Source: Methylomonas fluvii
GTDB lineage: Bacteria; Pseudomonadota; Gammaproteobacteria; Methylococcales; Methylomonadaceae
Direction of reading: 5' to 3'
DNA: 64,000 bases
Assembly: GCF_014850975.1 (NCBI RefSeq)
Contig: NZ_JACXST010000002.1
Span: 930,001 to 994,000 of the forward strand
Shown here: positions 59,836-64,000 of the stretch, piece by piece
Layout of the letters: each line of letters starts with the position of its first letter
Numbering within the stretch: position 1 is the stretch's first letter
The notes under the pieces: generated by a model
The model's database searches: none
The model's input: the letters and a program-made list of their open reading frames with translations, nothing else
Told to the model about the DNA's origin: nothing
Position numbers and translations under genes: made by a program

Positions 59836-61747
59836 GTCGCGGTAGGAATACCGGTTGCCCGGCACCCCCCGCGCAGGTCCCAGCGTGCGCTACTAACGCA
59901 CTGGGCTCCTCCCTTGAGTACGAACGTCAAAGCGGTAACAAGGATGGGGATGTAATAATCGAACCCTGGGGAAGAAACGCGACGTAATGCGGACAAAACG
60001 GTCCCAGCTCATAAAACCCTTTTGGCTACGCCTTCTAATACGGTGCAACCATAGGCGGCGAACTTCATTGAAGAACAGCCAGATACTGGAATCATTGCCT
60101 GACACGGAAAAGTAATTCATATGTCCTTGCAGAACTTTCTGAATCCACTCGCCGGTTTTTGGCAGCGGATCATGCCAGCGCTTTCGCAGCTCGCTTTTGA
60201 TCGCATGCAATGTTGCTCGCATGCGCTTCTTGATGGTTTGGCGCCCGATCACAAAGGCTCCGTTTTTCTTGGACTGCGTACAGAAATGCGTAAAGCCCAG
60301 AAAGTCAAAAGTCTCCGGCTTCCTTTCGCCCAGCCGCTTCCTGTCGCTAATTGCATGCCTTCCAAAACGGATCAGCTGTGTTTTGTCGGGGTGCAAAGTC
60401 AAACCAAACGCTTGCAAACGTTCCTGCATGTCCTGCAAGAAGCGTTTTGCCTCCTGCTCGTATTCAAAACCGAGCACCGTATCATCCGCGTAACGGATAA
60501 TAATCATGTCACCCTGAGCTTTTTGTCGTCGCCATTGCTGACTCCATAGATCGAAAACGTAGTGCAGGTAGATATTTGCCAAGATCGGCGAAACCACTGC
60601 CCCTTGCGGGGCACCCTGAACACTAGCCTCCCTATGGGAGCCGTTCATGACGCCAATTTTTAGCCATTTGGCGATGAGACGCAGCAAACGTTTATCCGCG
60701 ATTCGGTGTTGAAGAAATCGCAGCAGCCAGTCATGGTTCATGGCATCAAAGAACTTCTGGATATCAGCGTCCAACACCCAGTTCACCTTCTTTCTGTAAA
60801 TCCCGGCACTGAGGGCATCCAGCGCATCATGTTGGCCGCGCCCCGGTCGAAATCCATAGGAAAAGCCCATGAAACTCTCTTCATAGATGGCTTCCAGCAC
60901 GTAGACTATGGCCTGTTGGACTATTTTGTCTTCCAGGCACAAGATACTCAGTGGCCGCTCTGTGCCGTCCGCTTTCGGGATCATCGTCCGTCTGGCGGGT
61001 TGGGCTCGATAGCTGCCTTGGTGTATCAGGCCATGTAATGCCGTTAACTTCTCAAGGAGATTGTCGCCATAGGTGTGCCACGTCACACCATCGAGTCCGG
61101 GTGCCGAGTTTCGCTTTAACGCAAAATAACTCTGCTCCAGGAGCTCAATAGTAATGTGATGCAGTAAGGCGGTGAACTGTACATCCTTCTTTTGTCGCGC
61201 CGCTTGGCGCACACCAGCCAATCCATTCGACGCAGTGCCCCGGCTCTGTGTCCGGACTGCGGTTGCCTGACCGGTGTTCCTCTTGGGCAAAGCCCTTCCC
61301 TCCACAACCTCCGCCAAGGGTAAACCCTCTTTGTTCGATTGCTTCATCGGTACTACGGCTTTGTCCGACTTCTCATCTGCGTGCATATTTATCGTTCAGT
61401 TTCTACCTTAATAAACCGGCTCGACATGCCTATCGAGCACAGATGAGACCTCCCAGGTTCCGTACAAAGGACTTCTCCACATGCATGGGGTCTACGACTG
61501 CGCGAGGTTTGGACTCATGCTGGCCAAAACGCATGAACCAATATTGCCTTCTCATTAGCGAACGGGATCGGCACCTCGAAGTTAGACCCATTTCGCAGCT
61601 CAATACCCAGCCTGTGGTCTCCCCTGTGAACGCTTCACGTTTACCCTCACGAGTACCCGCGCATCACTCGGGGCCGAGACGGTGGGCTAGACCTTATCTC
61701 GTAGAGGACTTTCACCTCCTATCCTTTGCCAGCTTATCCTGGCGCAC
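59836..61747 (-). mobile_element. Group II intron with encoded maturase
   Basis: On the - strand the element begins GTGCGCC at 61747, the usual group II 5' end, and ends CCTACCGCGAC at 59836, with the branch-point A eight bases from the end in a domain VI hairpin (CCGG-GCAA-CCGG). Domain V is visible upstream: AGCCCAG pairs CTGGG around TGCG/CGCA with the AGC triad. The maturase ORF lies in domain IV. The spliced exons join without leaving a frame visible to me. Length about 1.9 kb. Confidence 0.85.
59893..61386 (-). CDS. ltrA: Group II intron reverse transcriptase/maturase
   Basis: A 497-residue reverse transcriptase-maturase. RT motifs include SAPGLDGVTWHTYG, RRTMIPKADGTERPLSI, FSYGFRPGRGQHDALDAL, VLDADIQKFFD, GAPQGAVVSPILANIYLHY and the catalytic RYADDTVLGF (YADD). 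The maturase X domain follows (KKRMRATLHAIKSEL, MNYFSVSGNDSSIWLF). No HNH endonuclease domain is seen. It splices and mobilises the intron. The ATG at 61386 fits the family start. All catalytic motifs are intact, so it may be active. Confidence 0.94.
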   Translation of the reverse strand: MHADEKSDKAVVPMKQSNKEGLPLAEVVEGRALPKRNTGQATAVRTQSRGTASNGLAGVRQAARQKKDVQFTALLHHITIELLEQSYFALKRNSAPGLDGVTWHTYGDNLLEKLTALHGLIHQGSYRAQPARRTMIPKADGTERPLSILCLEDKIVQQAIVYVLEAIYEESFMGFSYGFRPGRGQHDALDALSAGIYRKKVNWVLDADIQKFFDAMNHDWLLRFLQHRIADKRLLRLIAKWLKIGVMNGSHREASVQGAPQGAVVSPILANIYLHYVFDLWSQQWRRQKAQGDMIIIRYADDTVLGFEYEQEAKRFLQDMQERLQAFGLTLHPDKTQLIRFGRHAISDRKRLGERKPETFDFLGFTHFCTQSKKNGAFVIGRQTIKKRMRATLHAIKSELRKRWHDPLPKTGEWIQKVLQGHMNYFSVSGNDSSIWLFFNEVRRLWLHRIRRRSQKGFMSWDRFVRITSRFFPRVRLLHPHPCYRFDVRTQGRSPVR

Positions 61748-61781
61748 TCGCCTTGGGGTCGTTGTTGCACTTTCATAAAAA

Positions 61782-62768
61782 TTAACGATCAACCAGTAGT
61801 CGCCCGCAACGCGTGATTCGATCGAAACTAAACACATGCTCTCGAGGGCTTTCATAACACCGCCCCACCAACCTTCGCCGATAATCCGGTTCGCCTTTTT
61901 CAAGATAAACGGTGGCGCCACAAATTGGGCATGCCGCTGAATACCGAACCAACCGCACCACTCGTAAATCCCCGTCACGAAGCAACTCAAACTGAGCTGA
62001 TTGCACATGAATTTTTATGAACAATTCATGTGCCAAAACAATTCGATCATCGAACAACAATATCCAAGGCTTGATGACAGTTACCCAAGCACCATAAGGA
62101 ATGACAAAAACACTTATCAATAATGTCAAATCGCGCGTTGTCACGGACCTGGGTGCCGATAACGATAGCCATCCACCATAGGCAATTAACACAGCGAGTC
62201 CGCCAATTGTCAGCAACCAACCTAATACAACCCATACATGCCACCGACGCAATTCGATTTGTCCGTTCCGAAACAACCACCTCACTATCCAACTAGGTTG
62301 TACCTCACCCAATTCAGTCATCTGATAGTTGGCTTTCAACTCGGCTGCGATGCTGTTGTCTACCCAATCCTTATCGATAGCGCTATCATCTTCCATGACT
62401 TCTGGTACCCGCTCGGCTTTGATATAAAACGTGGTGAGTTTTCCCGGACCGCCCTTTGTACTTTTTCGTTCCGGTTTCGGGTAATGCGGTAGCCCGCGTT
62501 TACGAGCAAACTCTATAATTTGCCCCTCGCGAGTTTCGCAATATTTTTTCAAGAAACCCGGCCAATCAATCCACTTTTTCGGATCCGTACTTCCTATCGA
62601 GTCTCCAACGGCAGCGACGATTTCTTCGGCTGTGAACCGTCGTTTCGACTCATCGAAATCCGCCTTCTTTAACGATTCCTGGGCTAACGCACGCAATATG
62701 CGGTGGCCTTTTTCATCGCTTGGCTCGCTATTCAACCAATCGATCAAGCATTGAATTACCTCGCGCAT
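61782..62768 (-). CDS. Membrane protein with a zinc-ribbon-like tail, unknown
   Basis: A 328-residue protein. The N-terminal half is soluble and helical (KGHRILRALAQESLKKADFD, DPKKWIDWPGFLKKYCE). Two membrane segments follow near residues 195-215 (WHVWVVLGWLLTIGGLAVL) and 230-250 (LTLLISVFVIPYGAWVTVI). The C-terminal domain has YSAACPICGATVYLEKGEPD, half of a zinc ribbon. I recognise no family. I prefer the ATG at 62768 with GGGGTGG upstream; an ATG at 62852 would add a Cys-rich extension. The group II intron begins 34 bases beyond its stop. Confidence 0.65.
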   Translation of the reverse strand: MREVIQCLIDWLNSEPSDEKGHRILRALAQESLKKADFDESKRRFTAEEIVAAVGDSIGSTDPKKWIDWPGFLKKYCETREGQIIEFARKRGLPHYPKPERKSTKGGPGKLTTFYIKAERVPEVMEDDSAIDKDWVDNSIAAELKANYQMTELGEVQPSWIVRWLFRNGQIELRRWHVWVVLGWLLTIGGLAVLIAYGGWLSLSAPRSVTTRDLTLLISVFVIPYGAWVTVIKPWILLFDDRIVLAHELFIKIHVQSAQFELLRDGDLRVVRLVRYSAACPICGATVYLEKGEPDYRRRLVGRCYESPREHVFSFDRITRCGRLLVDR

Positions 62769-62852
62769 AAACCACCCCAAACCAGGTAACCGGTAGTTGC
62801 AGTCTGGTTTGCGCTTTGTCGATTCATAACAATGTCCTCCATAACAATTCAA

Positions 62853-63105
62853 GCTTTGGGTAATACCGAAATGATTTTTAACTATCTGAATTTTATTGGT
62901 GTACCAGAAAAAGCACCTTCAGCAACAGCAAGCAACGCTGGAAGCCGGAACGAGAGTATAAGAGTTTCGGAATCATTCAATGGATTCATGTACTCGTTTT
63001 ACGTTTCCGCATTGATCTGGCGGTCCAGTTCGGAAAAAAGAACGTTACGACCATTAATCATTAACTGCTGCAATAAAGTGCCATCAAGGCTTCCAGAGGT
63101 TTGTG
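62853..63105. other. Long gap before the flhDC-type pair
   Basis: No convincing gene on either strand. It should hold the promoter of the flhDC-type operon and perhaps that of the opposite-strand membrane-protein gene. Small reading frames here lack ribosome sites or family matches. Confidence 0.4.
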
Positions 63106-63151
63106 ACCCAAAACAGGTCACCTTGCGAACGGGACATTTGTGCTTTGACCT
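63106..63151 (+). promoter_or_regulatory. Possible pseudoknot-type leader of the flhDC-type operon (copy 14, weak)
   Basis: ACCC at 63106 could pair GGG at 63131. AGGTCA (63115-63120) pairs TGACCT (63146-63151), while GTGACC/GGTCAC is a competing nearer hairpin. The topology matches the 13 leaders at 33-48 kb, but the stems are short and the distance to the ATG at 63195 is 43 bases, so chance is possible. Confidence 0.4.
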
Positions 63152-63194
63152 CCTAGCATATCGACAACAGCCATTAATCAACTAAGAGGCGTCT

Positions 63195-63488
63195 ATGTCA
63201 ACACTGGATGAAGATCTTGCCCGGTTAAATTTCGAATATCTCATGCTAGCCCGGGAATGCGCCCGTAGCAACCCGGCAGAAACAGCATGGCGATTTGGCT
63301 TGGATAAAAACCGTATAGAAAAACTGGCGGACATGACACTGGAACACCTTCGAGATCAAGCTGAAAGTAGCCGAGCGGTTATTCAACTGTTGCCGGTCTT
63401 CGTTCCAAGTGGCGTCTCCATGAGCACCTACGTGGATTTACTTCAACCCTTCATGCCGGAGTGGACCGATGAAAACAGTGCGATTTAA
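63195..63488 (+). CDS. FlhD-type transcription activator subunit (SetD/AcaD-like)
   Basis: A 97-residue helical protein with FEYLMLARECARSNPAETAW, RFGLDKNRIEKLADMTLEHL and a helical end, the layout of FlhD. It overlaps the start of the FlhC-type gene by 20 bases. In SXT/R391 and IncC elements an FlhDC-type pair (SetDC, AcaDC) switches on the transfer genes. The size and the pairing fit that role better than flagellar control, since no other flagellar operon is in view. It probably forms a hetero-complex with the next gene product. Confidence 0.82.
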   Translation: MSTLDEDLARLNFEYLMLARECARSNPAETAWRFGLDKNRIEKLADMTLEHLRDQAESSRAVIQLLPVFVPSGVSMSTYVDLLQPFMPEWTDENSAI

Positions 63489-64000
63489 AAAGGCATCGAA
63501 TTTTGCCAACCACTTGGTTTTAGCTGAGCAATTGATCCAGCTTGGCGCTCGCCCTCCTATTGTGAGTCAACTTTGTCGATTGTCTCGGCAGCAGAGTATC
63601 GACTTGTATAAATCAGTAAAAGGATGCCCACCCAAACAAGGCATGCTTCCTCATGATCACCAATGGGTTATTCAGTCCACCTGCCGTAATATTCACGCGT
63701 CGCTATTTTTAGGCATTCTCGATGATATTCGGCGTCGATTATCAATTCAGCAATCTTCAGCACAGGTATTGGTTGACGCCTATAGCATTTATAAAAACAT
63801 CGTATCAAACATATTCATCGAGCCTAAAGGAATATCTCTTGGAGCAAAACAGTTCTCGTTAGACATAAACAGAGCATGGTCTTTAATCAGCATGCTCTTG
63901 GCCGGCGATTTGATATTCACTGTTTGCGCATGTTGCAGAGCACGCTTTCTCAGCATGATTCACCCTAATGCAACCTTTAGCCAGTGCCCAATCTGCACTG
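63469..64000 (+). CDS. FlhC-type transcription activator subunit (SetC/AcaC-like), cut by the window end
   Basis: The first 177 codons of an FlhC-type protein; the frame is open to the window edge. It begins MKTVRFKKASNFANHLVLAE, has LIQLGARPPIVSQLCRLS and LYKSVKGCPPKQGMLPHD as in FlhC, and the cysteines of its zinc site are in FTVCACCRARFLS and CPICT near the visible end. FlhC-type subunits contact DNA in the FlhD4C2-like complex. The start overlaps the FlhD-type gene, so the two are translated together. The last residues are outside the window. Confidence 0.85.
   Translation, partial: MKTVRFKKASNFANHLVLAEQLIQLGARPPIVSQLCRLSRQQSIDLYKSVKGCPPKQGMLPHDHQWVIQSTCRNIHASLFLGILDDIRRRLSIQQSSAQVLVDAYSIYKNIVSNIFIEPKGISLGAKQFSLDINRAWSLISMLLAGDLIFTVCACCRARFLSMIHPNATFSQCPICT

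Noticed and set aside
63195-64000. Flagellar master regulator flhDC of the host
   Set aside because: No flagellar genes follow in view; the setting with SXT/IncC-type genes favours the SetDC/AcaDC-type activator. Not excluded completely.
1-64000. CRISPR arrays, tRNA or rRNA genes
   Set aside because: No spaced direct-repeat array, cloverleaf or rRNA sequence was found on reading both strands.

Overview
The window looks like the conserved backbone plus cargo of a large conjugative element of the SXT/R391 / IncC type (an ICE or a plasmid; integrase, replication genes and oriT are not in view). The evidence is an F-type secretion block (end of traC, trbI, an S26 peptidase, trbC-traW, traU, traN) at 1-6050, a DNA-processing block with ssb, bet, exo, cobS-like, cobT-like and radC genes at 33.1-48.9 kb, and an flhDC-type activator pair (relatives of SetDC/AcaDC) at 63.2-64 kb. 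The host is probably a gammaproteobacterium. A methanotroph-like environmental species is a guess from overall flavour only.

Region by region. (1) 1-6050: mating-pair formation genes, + strand, tightly packed. (2) 6.06-32 kb: cargo, almost all on the - strand: HU; a two-gene module (membrane protein plus NdpA/YejK-like nucleoid-associated protein); a type I restriction-modification operon hsdM-hsdS-DUF1016 nuclease-hsdR; an AAA/DUF4143 ATPase; a large unrecognised pair (1287-aa helicase-like ATPase and 1055-aa partner); and a HEPN-type protein. The ndpA-like gene is split by a 5831-bp insertion at 7990-13820: an IS3-family element with a CCG target duplication, itself interrupted near its right end by a 4.5-kb segment with 33-bp imperfect inverted ends. 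That segment carries a broken flhE-like gene, an IS1595-family transposase and small genes. (3) 33.1-48.9 kb: the backbone DNA-processing block. (4) 48.9-61.8 kb: second cargo zone: a NikR regulator with a consensus NikR box, a CopC-fold protein, membrane and periplasmic proteins, a c-type cytochrome lipoprotein, a HupE/UreJ protein, a two-component system, a FecA-like TonB receptor, a second HU and a group II intron. (5) 61.8-64 kb: a membrane protein and the flhDC-type pair.

The most striking signal is in the RNA. Every separately led gene of the 33-48 kb block (13 of 13) is preceded by a short leader with one topology and different sequence each time: an ACCC tract, a G-rich strand A, an internal C-rich strand B, a GGGT tract, and a distal strand C complementary to A. 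ACCC pairs GGGT to make a pseudoknot around A:C. A can instead pair B. In most copies C is complementary to the Shine-Dalgarno region of the following gene, so the leader could toggle translation. A weaker fourteenth copy precedes the flhDC-type pair. A second RNA-like motif with covarying stems occurs three times (33042-33120, 36464-36539, 41971-42049), each time just upstream of one of these leaders. The leaders may correspond to the published radC RNA motif candidate, which I could not check.

All product names come from reading motifs and family resemblance by eye. No database or folding search was run.
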